From the NCBI GenBank assembly GCA_036507695.1, contig DATCIR010000177.1:1-9209 (forward strand): 9,209 nucleotides of DNA, read 5' to 3'. This document shows, piece after piece, positions 1 through 6,382 of this stretch (its first letter is position 1; each line of letters starts with the position of its first letter). Position numbers and translations under genes: made by a program. The notes under the pieces are model-generated. The model did not search any database and was not told where the DNA came from. It saw only the letters and a list, made by a program, of their open reading frames with translations. The DNA is from JAKEGK01 sp036507695 (GTDB lineage: Bacteria > Pseudomonadota > Gammaproteobacteria > SZUA-152).

Positions 1-40
1 CCGGCGCCGCCCACGGGTGAGTAGTTACTAGCGGACTACG

Positions 41-1234
41 CTAAAGTGTTTTGGTGAATTCTATAATTCGATTGGCCGCCTCTATGCATTCAGCAAGCGG
101 CGCGACCAGGGCAATGCGCACATGATTGGCGCCGGGATTAACGCCATTGTTCCTGGATAAATAACTGCCGGGCAACACAGTGACATTTTGCCGCGCGTAA
201 AGTTCTCGCGCAAAGGTTTCATCGTCCACGGGGGTTTCCGGCCACAAATAAAACGCCGCATCGGGGTGTGCTACCTTCAGCACACCCGACAGCATAGGCA
301 GGATTCTGGAAAACTTTTCCCGGTACAGAGCGCGATTCGCGGTGACATGTTGTTCGTCCTGCCATAACGCGATGCTACTGTACTGGGTAAATTCCGGCAC
401 TGCGCAGCCGTGATAGGTGCGGTATTTCAGGAATTGCGCAATGATGGCCGCATCGCCGGCCACAAAGCCGGAGCGCAATCCCGGCACATTGGAACGCTTT
501 GATAAACTATGAAACACAATACAGCGCGCGTAATCATGGCGCTGCATAGCCGCCGCCGCTTGCAGTAATCCCGCCGGTGGCCGCTGTTCATCGAAATAGA
601 TTTCCGAATAGCATTCATCGCTGGCAATAACAAAGTCATAGCGGTCGGCGAGTTCAATCAATCGCTGTAGATAACTGCTTTCCATCACCGCACCGGCCGG
701 ATTGCCCGGGGTGCAGATATAGATGAGCTGGCACCGCCGCCAGGTTTTCGGATCGATGCGGTCCAGGTCCGGCAGATAACCGTTGTCCACCGTGGTGTTC
801 ATATAAAAAGGTTGTGCGCCCGCCAGCAATGCGGCTCCTTCATAAATCTGGTAAAAAGGATTGGGCATCATCACCAGCGCATCGCGGCTGCGGTCAACCA
901 CGGCCTGGGCAAACGCGAACAAGGCTTCCCGGGTGCCGTTAACCGGCAGGATGTGTTTATCCGCATTAATGGATTCGGCATTTAGATCAAACCGCCGAAC
1001 CAGCCAGCGGGCTATGGCTTCACGCAACTCGCCAATACCTTTTGCGACCGGATAACTGCCCATGCGGTCCAGCTGTTTCAGCATGTCGAGTTTCACAAAT
1101 TCGGGTGGCGCATGTTTGGGTTCGCCGATCGACAGGGCAATGTGCGGTTTTTCAGCGGGTGGCGTAATGCCGGCCTTGAGCCGTTGCAGTTTTTCAAACG
1201 GATAGGGGTGGAGTTTTTGCAGATCCGGATTCAT
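41..1234 (-). CDS. dapC: Succinyldiaminopimelate transaminase (class I/II PLP aminotransferase)
   Basis: Probable N-succinyl-L,L-diaminopimelate aminotransferase. This cytoplasmic PLP enzyme interconverts N-succinyl-2-amino-6-oxopimelate and N-succinyl-diaminopimelate with glutamate in the lysine/meso-diaminopimelate pathway. The 397-residue protein has the full length of the family. It begins with the typical 'MNPDLQKLHPYPFEKL' segment, then the 'IGEPKH' substrate-loop motif near 37-41. The fold-type I landmarks follow in order: N178 in 'TPGNPAG', D206 and Y209 in 'ASDECY', the Schiff-base lysine K246 in 'SLSKRSNVPGLR', and the carboxylate-binding R373 in 'HVRIAL'. The opening segment and the SLSKRSN motif favour DapC over a generic aspartate aminotransferase. 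The ATG at 1232-1234 has no obvious Shine-Dalgarno sequence, but it gives the expected N-terminus. The gene is divergent from the EamA transporter. Its 3' end lies 40 bases from the window edge, so its terminator and any operon partner are out of view. Function is inferred from motifs. Confidence 0.9.
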   Translation of the reverse strand: MNPDLQKLHPYPFEKLQRLKAGITPPAEKPHIALSIGEPKHAPPEFVKLDMLKQLDRMGSYPVAKGIGELREAIARWLVRRFDLNAESINADKHILPVNGTREALFAFAQAVVDRSRDALVMMPNPFYQIYEGAALLAGAQPFYMNTTVDNGYLPDLDRIDPKTWRRCQLIYICTPGNPAGAVMESSYLQRLIELADRYDFVIASDECYSEIYFDEQRPPAGLLQAAAAMQRHDYARCIVFHSLSKRSNVPGLRSGFVAGDAAIIAQFLKYRTYHGCAVPEFTQYSSIALWQDEQHVTANRALYREKFSRILPMLSGVLKVAHPDAAFYLWPETPVDDETFARELYARQNVTVLPGSYLSRNNGVNPGANHVRIALVAPLAECIEAANRIIEFTKTL

Positions 1235-1354
1235 ACTGATAGCTATTGTCTATATTTGTCAATAAGTTAAGAATTAGCAAGTTTATGCCGACAGTGGCTG
1301 TATGATCCCGTGTCAATATGATCAAAAAACAAACTACAACCAGCGGAAAATAGC

Positions 1355-1358
1355 GGAG
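1355..1358 (+). promoter_or_regulatory. Ribosome binding site deciding the GTG start of the EamA gene
   Basis: GGAG sits nine bases before the GTG at 1368. The competing in-frame ATG at 1302 has no purine-rich Shine-Dalgarno sequence at the right distance, so this site argues for the shorter protein. Confidence 0.6.
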
Positions 1359-1367
1359 ATAAGTATA

Positions 1368-2291
1368 GTGCATAGCGACAGCGCCTCCAAACATTCTGCC
1401 ACGGTTTTACCGGTCATCAGCCTGTTAATTACCGCGACCCTGTGGGGCGTTGCGTGGTATCCCTTACGTATCGCTGAGAGCTATGGCATCGCTGGTTTGT
1501 GGACGTCGTTATTAATTTACGGCGCCGCGTTGTTGTGTGGCAGCCTGGCGTTTTGGCGTAAATTCGGGGAAATCCAGCAACAACCATTAATGTTAGGGGC
1601 GATCGCGCTGACCAATGGTTGGTTGAATATTGCCTTTATCCTCGCGGTGATTGAGGGCAACGTGGTGCGCGTGGTGTTACTGTTTTATCTGTCACCCCTC
1701 TGGAGCACCTTGCTGGGCTGGCTGGTATTGAAGGAACAATTAACCGCATGGTCTATGGCAACACTGGTCGTGGCGATGATTGGCGCCATGATTATGCTGT
1801 GGGATCCGTCCTTGGGTTTTCCCTGGCCGCAAAATTACGCTGACTGGCTGGCGATAACCTCTGGTATGGCGTTCTCGGTTTCCAACGTGTTAGTTAGAAA
1901 GTTACAACAAATTTCGGTGCGCACTAAAACCATGTCCGCCTGGATGGGGGTCACTTTGGTTGCCGCGATTTGGATACTGTTGGGCGACGTGCCCACACCG
2001 CATGTTGAAGCCAGGATTTGGATTTGGACGACCCTGATTGGATGCAGCATGATTATGGTCATGACATTGGCGGTGCAATACGGGGTAACGCATATGCCGG
2101 TGTATCGTTCGGCCGTTATATTGTTGTTTGAACTGGTTGCCGCCGCGTTATCCGCGCAATGGCTGAGTGACGAAGTGATTGAAGGCAAGGAATTGATCGG
2201 CGGCGGTTTGATTATAGTGGCGGGTTATTTGTCAGCGCGCGCGTTAATGAAGCAGGGTGCGGTCAAATACTTTTCCACGATAGGTCAGTAG
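1368..2291 (+). CDS. EamA-family (DMT superfamily) transporter
   Basis: Inner-membrane drug/metabolite transporter, likely exporting a small metabolite; the substrate cannot be read from the sequence. The protein is mostly hydrophobic, with about ten predicted helices arranged as two EamA repeats. Each repeat ends in the typical pattern of a helix, a short charged loop and a closing pair of helices: 'LFYLSPLWSTLLGWLVLKEQ' in the first half, and the 'LLFELVAAALSAQWLSDE' segment in the second. I chose the GTG at 1368, which gives 307 residues, because GGAG at 1355-1358 lies nine bases upstream. An ATG at 1302 would add 22 polar residues with no good ribosome binding site. The stop is followed after one base by the VOC gene, so the two are probably co-transcribed and translationally coupled. 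The neighbouring dapC hints at amino-acid-related export, but that is speculation. Confidence 0.87.
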   Translation: MHSDSASKHSATVLPVISLLITATLWGVAWYPLRIAESYGIAGLWTSLLIYGAALLCGSLAFWRKFGEIQQQPLMLGAIALTNGWLNIAFILAVIEGNVVRVVLLFYLSPLWSTLLGWLVLKEQLTAWSMATLVVAMIGAMIMLWDPSLGFPWPQNYADWLAITSGMAFSVSNVLVRKLQQISVRTKTMSAWMGVTLVAAIWILLGDVPTPHVEARIWIWTTLIGCSMIMVMTLAVQYGVTHMPVYRSAVILLFELVAAALSAQWLSDEVIEGKELIGGGLIIVAGYLSARALMKQGAVKYFSTIGQ

Positions 2292-2292
2292 C

Positions 2293-2667
2293 ATGTCATT
2301 TGAAATCAAGCAGATTTTGCATAGCAGTGTCATCGTGCGTGATACGCAGACGGCCTTGGATTTTTACCAAGGTGTATTGGGATTGCAGTGTGATAAATCC
2401 CGTCCCGAACTTGGTTATCCCGGCGCGTGGTTAAAGGCGGGCAGTCAGCAAATTCACTTGCTGGAACTACCCAATCCTGATCCTGTGTCCGGACGTCCCC
2501 TGCATGGCGGCAGGGACCGGCATGTGGCCTTGGCAGTCGATAATCTTGAGGCATTGCAGGCAAAACTCGAACAGGCCGGTCTTGAATTCACCCGCAGCAA
2601 ATCCGGGAGAAAAGCCTTGTTTACCCGTGATCCAGATGGCAATGCCCTGGAATTTATTGAACATTAA
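2293..2667 (+). CDS. VOC-family (glyoxalase/bleomycin-resistance fold) metalloprotein
   Basis: Small cytoplasmic protein of 124 residues, the usual size for a single vicinal-oxygen-chelate domain made of two beta-alpha-beta-beta-beta modules. The first module starts at 'LHSSVIVRDTQTALDFYQGVLGL' (residues 9-31). The second starts at 'DRHVALAVDNLEAL' (75-88). It ends with the family signature 'TRDPDGNALEFIE' (111-123). Likely metal ligands are H10, H55 or E58, H77 and E120, so the metal site appears intact. Members include glyoxalase I, dioxygenases and antibiotic-resistance proteins, and the sequence does not decide among them. The ATG starts one base after the transporter stop with only a weak AGGT upstream, suggesting translation coupled to the transporter. 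A plausible but unproven reading is a detoxification enzyme paired with an exporter. Confidence 0.85.
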   Translation: MSFEIKQILHSSVIVRDTQTALDFYQGVLGLQCDKSRPELGYPGAWLKAGSQQIHLLELPNPDPVSGRPLHGGRDRHVALAVDNLEALQAKLEQAGLEFTRSKSGRKALFTRDPDGNALEFIEH

Positions 2668-2717
2668 CCTTCAGTAGAAATTTTCGGGACAAATTTTCCG
2701 CAACCGTATCACGCCGC

Positions 2718-3710
2718 TTACATCGGTGGATGAGATCCCAGTGGAGCGCCGGCAATCGCGGGCGCATAGGTCTTGCGGGTTTTACTTTTGTGAACCGTTG
2801 CGCCACCCAGTGAGCAATCCCGGATACATTGAGCCAGCATGTTAATAGCTTCCATCCGGGTAAAGTTCTTGCGCCAGGCGAGGGCGATTTTACGGCTGGG
2901 ACTGATGCCCGTGAAATGTTTGATGGCAATCAGGCGCTGCGCATAGCGGTCCGCGCATGCCGCCATGCGCGGCACGATGGTCACGCCTACGCCTCCGGCG
3001 ACCATAAAGCGAATGGTTTCCAGGGAACTTCCTTCAAAGGCATTGTGAATATCATCCGTGGCGGCTTTATCCCTGAAACACTCCTGGCAAAGCGCCATCA
3101 CCTGGTCCCGGAAACAATGCTGTGGCCCGAGCAATAAAACAGATTCTTTTGCCAGCTGTTTTACCGAAATGGAATCAGTCATTGCTAACGGATGAGAAGA
3201 GGGTACAAGAATTACAAACGGCTCTTCATATAAAATTTCGGCGTCGATTCCCGGTTCATCGTAGGGTAACGAAACCAGTGCCGCGTCAATATCGCCATTC
3301 TTTAATTTCCTGGTTAATTCGCCCGTGTAGTTTTCTTGCACCAGCAAGGGCAACTTCGGCGCGTTCTCCTTGACAACCGGCAACAAATCCGGAAACAGGT
3401 AAGGGCCTACTGTATGGATGGCACCGAGTTTTAACGGTTCAGATAAGGGGTCTTGGTCGAGCTGCGCCAGCTCCTTGATGGCTCTTACTTCTTTCAATAC
3501 CCGCTCGGCCTGTTCAACAATTTTCCGGCCGACCGGTGTAATAACCAGTTCCTGGTGTTTGCGTTCAAACAACACCACGCCCAGGTCTTCTTCCAGTTTT
3601 TTAATGCCGAGGCTTAATGTTGGCTGGCTGACATAACAGGTTTTCGCTGCTTTGCAGAATTGTTTTTCTTTGGCGACTGCAACAATGTATCGAAGTTCGG
3701 TGAGCGTCAT
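2718..3710 (-). CDS. oxyR: Hydrogen peroxide-sensing LysR-type regulator OxyR
   Basis: Cytoplasmic transcription factor that senses H2O2 through a reversible disulfide. The N-terminal winged helix-turn-helix spans about residues 1-60, with 'FCKAAKTCYVSQPTLSLGIKKLE' as the recognition region. A LysR co-inducer-binding domain follows. The decisive evidence is 'HCFRDQVMALC', in which the cysteines fall at 199 and 208. These are the same numbers and spacing as the peroxidatic and resolving cysteines of E. coli OxyR. The downstream 'SSLETIRFMVAGG' is also OxyR-like. At 330 residues it is about 25 longer than the E. coli protein because of a basic, proline-rich C-terminal tail. AAGGA lies eight bases before the ATG. 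It converges on the VOC gene with a 50-base gap and is divergent from the phosphoesterase operon. A LysR-type dyad at 3780-3792 suggests autoregulation. Regulation of the divergent operon is possible but not shown. Confidence 0.93.
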   Translation of the reverse strand: MTLTELRYIVAVAKEKQFCKAAKTCYVSQPTLSLGIKKLEEDLGVVLFERKHQELVITPVGRKIVEQAERVLKEVRAIKELAQLDQDPLSEPLKLGAIHTVGPYLFPDLLPVVKENAPKLPLLVQENYTGELTRKLKNGDIDAALVSLPYDEPGIDAEILYEEPFVILVPSSHPLAMTDSISVKQLAKESVLLLGPQHCFRDQVMALCQECFRDKAATDDIHNAFEGSSLETIRFMVAGGVGVTIVPRMAACADRYAQRLIAIKHFTGISPSRKIALAWRKNFTRMEAINMLAQCIRDCSLGGATVHKSKTRKTYAPAIAGAPLGSHPPM

Positions 3711-3779
3711 GTTCCAGATCCTTCGGTGTTATATCACCTTAATAATTGCGGTAAATTATTATGGGGCTTTAGTTGTTGA

Positions 3780-3792
3780 TTAGAAAGTCTAA
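3780..3792. promoter_or_regulatory. Candidate LysR-type operator (T-N11-A dyad)
   Basis: TTAGAAAGTCTAA has perfect five-base arms and fits the generic LysR-type T-N11-A box. It lies about 70 bases upstream of the oxyR start codon, where an autoregulatory site would be expected. Short AT-rich dyads arise by chance, so this is tentative. Confidence 0.3.
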
Positions 3793-4067
3793 AGTGACAA
3801 AATAAGAAGATAAATAAAAATAAACATAGATTAACCACTTTAATAATGCCGTGACTTGAGTCAACTAAATAACAGCGCGTTATGCGCAATGATTGCACGA
3901 ATTATTAATAGGTTCAATGACATGGTTTTAAAAAATCAATATTCTTCGCGAAAGCAGGAAGATTGAGTGCTTCAATAGTGGGCTTTGTTAAAATCAATTT
4001 TATAAATTTGCGGCTCCATCTATGATCTAGCGTCTAAGTTTGATTTGTTACAAACCATGGATAGTAA

Positions 4068-4109
4068 GGTACATCTATATTTATTTAAGATTTATTTTTA
4101 TGGTACATC
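4068..4109. repeat. Paired GGTACATC direct repeat upstream of the phosphoesterase operon
   Basis: Two identical octamers, at 4068-4075 and 4102-4109, are 34 bases apart start to start in the leader of the metallophosphoesterase gene. Direct repeats about three helical turns apart can be activator or repressor sites. No motif family is recognised and chance is possible. Confidence 0.25.
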
Positions 4110-4179
4110 AAAAGTGTCCGATGGACTCAATCACTGGTTAATCCTTCAACTAATATAAGTTTCGTGTATTCGATATGAC

Positions 4180-4183
4180 GGAG
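4180..4183 (+). promoter_or_regulatory. Ribosome binding site deciding the start of the Tat phosphoesterase
   Basis: GGAG lies nine bases before the ATG at 4193. It supports that start over the in-frame ATG at 4175, which would place six extra residues ahead of the twin-arginine signal peptide. Confidence 0.65.
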
Positions 4184-4192
4184 AGCATCACA

Positions 4193-5209
4193 ATGAAAAA
4201 AATTTCCAGACGGCAGTTTCTAGGTTATACAACGAAGGCGGGTGCGGCAACCATGTTTACCGGTATTTTTGCCCCTTCCGCCACCAGTTTTTTCGGGTTG
4301 GGAGGTGTTGCCGAAGCGGCAACGAAAAAAATCAAGCCGTTTAATTTCGCGGTATTAACGGATGCGCACCTTTATGACATCAAGGATCATAAATTCGACA
4401 CCATCCTCGAGAAGGCGGTTGCGGATGTCAATTCCCTTAATCCGGCCCCGGATTTCGTGTTATATGGGGGAGACCTCGGGCAATCCGGCAAAGAGTCGGA
4501 GCTTCTTAAGGGCAAGAAAATTCTCGACAAGCTGAAAATGAAATACCGCATCATACCCGGTGAGCATGACTGGTACCTGGATATGGGTAAATCCTGGCGG
4601 GGTTTATTCGGCGATGAAAACTGGTCATTTGACCACAATGGCGTACATTTTATTGCCCTGAACTCCATTCTGGTGCCGGATTTTTGGACCATGAAAAACC
4701 TGACGCCCCGAGAGCGCATGGGATTAATGGAAGAACTCGAATGCCATAAGTGTGGACTCTGGGGTGTCGGCAGCAAACAGCTGGAATGGCTGGCCAAGGA
4801 TGTGAAGAAAGTGACGCCGGATACGCCGGTTGTGATCATGACGCATTCCCCACTCTGGGATTATTATCCCCGCTGGAATTTCCAAACCTATGATGCGCCG
4901 CAGATCCGTGATTTGTTACGCAAGTTCGACAAGGTAATCTCGATCCACGGCCACGTGCATCAAGTGGTGTACAACGAGATCGGCAATATTAAGTCCTGCG
5001 GCTTGTTATCCACCTCCTGGCCCTGGCCTTATCCTCCGGTGGATTTGCCGTACCCGCTGATCAGACAGCGGCGCGCCGATCCGGGTGACTTCGAAGATGG
5101 TCTTGGTGCTCACAATGTGCAGTTAAAAGAAGACTTTGCCGGTATGATGCAATGGCGGGCTTTCTCTGACCTGCTACCTGAAAACATCAAGCAAGGCCTT
5201 AAGGTTTAA
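4193..5209 (+). CDS. Tat-exported metallophosphoesterase (calcineurin-like fold)
   Basis: A 338-residue exported hydrolase of the calcineurin-like phosphoesterase superfamily; substrate unknown. The N-terminus 'MKKISRRQFLGY' carries the twin-arginine motif, followed by a hydrophobic stretch and a probable cleavage site after 'AEA' near residue 42. This implies folding, and probably metal loading, before export. Dimetal-site motifs appear in order: D57-A-H59, G93-D94, G123-E-H125-D126, H218 in 'MTHSP', and H254-V-H256 in 'GHVH'. Glu124 replaces the usual Asn ligand of the GNH(D/E) motif, which is notable. A C184-H-K-C187 pair in an insertion between the third and fourth motifs could form a disulfide or bind metal. 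There is no 5'-nucleotidase C-terminal domain, so it is not a standard SoxB or UshA. It forms a tight operon with the downstream cytochrome, suggesting joint periplasmic function. Family assignment is firm; function is open. Confidence 0.88.
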   Translation: MKKISRRQFLGYTTKAGAATMFTGIFAPSATSFFGLGGVAEAATKKIKPFNFAVLTDAHLYDIKDHKFDTILEKAVADVNSLNPAPDFVLYGGDLGQSGKESELLKGKKILDKLKMKYRIIPGEHDWYLDMGKSWRGLFGDENWSFDHNGVHFIALNSILVPDFWTMKNLTPRERMGLMEELECHKCGLWGVGSKQLEWLAKDVKKVTPDTPVVIMTHSPLWDYYPRWNFQTYDAPQIRDLLRKFDKVISIHGHVHQVVYNEIGNIKSCGLLSTSWPWPYPPVDLPYPLIRQRRADPGDFEDGLGAHNVQLKEDFAGMMQWRAFSDLLPENIKQGLKV

Positions 5210-5213
5210 TTGT

Positions 5214-5220
5214 GGGAGGA
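5214..5220 (+). promoter_or_regulatory. Strong ribosome binding site deciding the cytochrome start
   Basis: GGGAGGA, close to the ideal anti-16S sequence, lies six bases before the ATG at 5227. It rules out the in-frame GTG at 5212, which overlaps this site. It predicts efficient translation of the cytochrome relative to the phosphoesterase. Confidence 0.75.
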
Positions 5221-5226
5221 CAAGAC

Positions 5227-5703
5227 ATGAACAGAAATCATAAAATGATGTTGGCAAGCATAGTAAGCACGGTGGCGGCGGGTGTGCTAATCGTAACCAG
5301 TACCGTTCAGGCCAAACCGCCGCGCAGTGACGCCCAGATCGCGCAGGAGCAGGCGCTGTTGATGCAAGCGGTAGCGAAGGGTGATGGGCTGTGGCATGAC
5401 GGCAGCCTGGGCACAAACGGTTTGGCGTGCGGCAATTGCCATCCGGATGGTTCCGCGAGTAATCCCCATACGTTTCCCAAGTTCCAGTCCAATTTGGGCA
5501 AGGTGGGAACCCTGCGGGACATGATCAACTGGTGCATTATGGTACCCATGCAAGGCAAGGCGCTTGCTCTGGACAGCGATGAAATGACCGCCATGGAAGC
5601 GTACTCGACCTTCACCCATCGAGGCCTCGCCATAGCACCGGCGAAAGATGAGCAGCATGGCGCGATACCCGTTGCAGGTGGTCCGGGTTATCCAAGCCAG
5701 TAA
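5227..5703 (+). CDS. Secreted monohaem c-type cytochrome, SoxA/TsdA-like
   Basis: A 158-residue periplasmic electron carrier or redox subunit. A Sec signal peptide covers residues 1-29, with cleavage likely after 'VQA'. The single haem site is C68-G-N-C71-H72, preceded by 'GLWHDGSLGTNGLACGNCH'. The downstream segment 'MINWCIMVPMQGKALAL' followed by 'DEMTAMEAYSTF' resembles the corresponding part of SoxA and TsdA cytochromes. There a cysteine serves as the distal haem ligand and a 'C...GKPL' type motif is common. Here C103 is the candidate ligand; M105 and M108 are alternatives. SoxA is monohaem or dihaem and TsdA is usually dihaem, whereas only one CxxCH is present here, so this is not a standard TsdA. 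It follows the phosphoesterase by 17 bases and precedes a strong terminator, so the pair forms a closed operon. The cytochrome c call is secure; the subfamily is inferred from motif similarity. Confidence 0.87.
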   Translation: MNRNHKMMLASIVSTVAAGVLIVTSTVQAKPPRSDAQIAQEQALLMQAVAKGDGLWHDGSLGTNGLACGNCHPDGSASNPHTFPKFQSNLGKVGTLRDMINWCIMVPMQGKALALDSDEMTAMEAYSTFTHRGLAIAPAKDEQHGAIPVAGGPGYPSQ

Positions 5704-5728
5704 TTAGTTCCACATCTTGTAAAGATAA

Positions 5729-5769
5729 GCGCCCGCATATATGCATAATATATGCGGGCGCCTGTTTTA
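5729..5769 (+). terminator. Rho-independent terminator of the phosphoesterase-cytochrome operon
   Basis: Perfect 14-base inverted repeat: left arm 5729-5742 (GCGCCCGCATATAT), five-base loop GCATA, right arm 5748-5761. A short T-rich tail, CTGTTTTAT, follows. It starts 25 bases after the cytochrome stop codon, so it closes the two-gene unit and separates it from the DUF1566 gene. Confidence 0.9.
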
Positions 5770-5792
5770 TCCTGCGCATAATTTCAAAAAAC

Positions 5793-5801
5793 TGCTAAAA
5801 T
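5793..5801 (+). promoter_or_regulatory. Candidate extended -10 promoter element for the DUF1566 gene
   Basis: TGCTAAAAT matches the extended -10 pattern TGnTAnnnT. It lies between the upstream terminator and the start at 5838, where a promoter is needed. No good -35 hexamer is seen about 17 bases upstream, which an extended -10 could tolerate. Confidence 0.35.
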
Positions 5802-5837
5802 TTCCAGTATCGTATCGGGTTCTCAACGCTGGTGCTT

Positions 5838-6368
5838 ATGAAAATCCCTTCAGTGTTACTTAATGCAATTGTTGTCATTGTGCTTTGTTCGGTCCCTTTT
5901 TATGGTGTTGCGCAGGATTGTGATAATGCCAAAAAAAGCACCACGGATTCCAGCCGGTTTGACATCAACGCGGATGGCACGGTAACGGACATTGAAACGG
6001 GCTTGACCTGGCAGCGCTGCGCCATGGGTCAACAATGGAGTGGAGCGGCATGTTCCGGCGAGGCAACGCTGTTTACTTGGGAAGAAGCTGTTCGCTCAAG
6101 CAATCAGGCCATTCCTAACGTGGGAAACGAAAAGAATTGGCGGCTGCCCCGAATGAACGAACTGGCGGGCATTGTGGATATCCGTTGTAAATCGCCCAGG
6201 ATTAATTTGAGTTTATTTCCCAATACCGCGGCGAAACCGTTTTGGACCGTCAATAATGTCAATGGCATGCAGGATGCGGCTTATACCCTGAGTTTTGGCG
6301 CCGAAGGCGTAGCGCGCACACCAAAATCCGAAAAGCACTATGTGCGCTTGGTCTTTGGACGCGATTAA
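5838..6368 (+). CDS. Secreted DUF1566 (Lcl C-terminal domain) protein
   Basis: Exported protein of 176 residues with one DUF1566/Lcl-type domain and no known enzymatic role. Residues 1-25 form a Sec signal peptide with likely cleavage after 'YGVA'. The domain starts with 'DINADGTVTDIETGLTWQRC' (42-61), the family's typical opening. It continues with 'WRLPRMNELAGIVD' (101-114), 'FWTVNN' (136-141) and a closing 'YVRLVF' (168-173). Four cysteines remain in the mature part (28, 61, 72, 117) and could form two disulfides in the periplasm or outside the cell. The ATG at 5838 gives a standard signal peptide; a GTG at 5832 would add two residues. Neither has a strong ribosome binding site. The gene lies behind a terminator and so is probably transcribed alone. 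Such domains occur in surface proteins and in lectin-like contexts, but I make no function claim. Confidence 0.85.
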   Translation: MKIPSVLLNAIVVIVLCSVPFYGVAQDCDNAKKSTTDSSRFDINADGTVTDIETGLTWQRCAMGQQWSGAACSGEATLFTWEEAVRSSNQAIPNVGNEKNWRLPRMNELAGIVDIRCKSPRINLSLFPNTAAKPFWTVNNVNGMQDAAYTLSFGAEGVARTPKSEKHYVRLVFGRD

Positions 6369-6382
6369 ACGCGCCGTTTAAT
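6364..6382. repeat. Perfect dyad spanning the stop codon of the DUF1566 gene
   Basis: ATTAAACG (6364-6371), loop CGC, and CGTTTAAT (6375-6382) make an eight-base stem with a three-base loop that includes the TAA stop. No T-run follows on either strand, so it is not a standard intrinsic terminator. It could protect the mRNA 3' end or be chance. Confidence 0.45.

Larger units (their letters stand above)
3711..4192. other. AT-rich divergent intergenic region between oxyR and the phosphoesterase operon
   Basis: No convincing coding region appears here, and composition is clearly more AT-rich than the flanking genes. It must hold the promoters of both divergent transcripts. Visible small structures include GGTG/CACC arms at 3725-3738 just upstream of the oxyR ribosome binding site, and the dyad TTAGA-AAG-TCTAA at 3780-3792. 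Further on are TGACT-TG-AGTCA at 3852-3863, ATAAC/GTTAT at 3869-3883, GCAAT-G-ATTGC at 3886-3896 and TTTGT-T-ACAAA at 4044-4054. There is also a direct repeat GGTACATC at 4068-4075 and 4102-4109. I could not assign a convincing -35/-10 pair to either gene, nor find a complete four-part OxyR consensus site. I saw no U-tailed hairpin that would mark a small RNA. Confidence 0.6.

Noticed and set aside
1235..1367. Sigma-70 promoter for dapC (TTGACA on the minus strand near 1258)
   Set aside because: The only partner -10 sequences are badly spaced or would start transcription inside the dapC start codon.
2668..2717. Bidirectional terminator between the convergent VOC and oxyR genes
   Set aside because: The AAATTTTC repeats there do not form a GC-rich stem with a T-run on either strand.
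4061..4078. ATAG...CTAT pair as a possible OxyR half-site
   Set aside because: The spacing is 10 bases rather than the 7 of the OxyR consensus, and no second pair lies at the right distance.
4193..5209. Calling the phosphoesterase SoxB
   Set aside because: It is much shorter than SoxB, has no 5'-nucleotidase C-terminal domain and carries GEHD at the metal site. Only the analogy of a hydrolase paired with a cytochrome remains.
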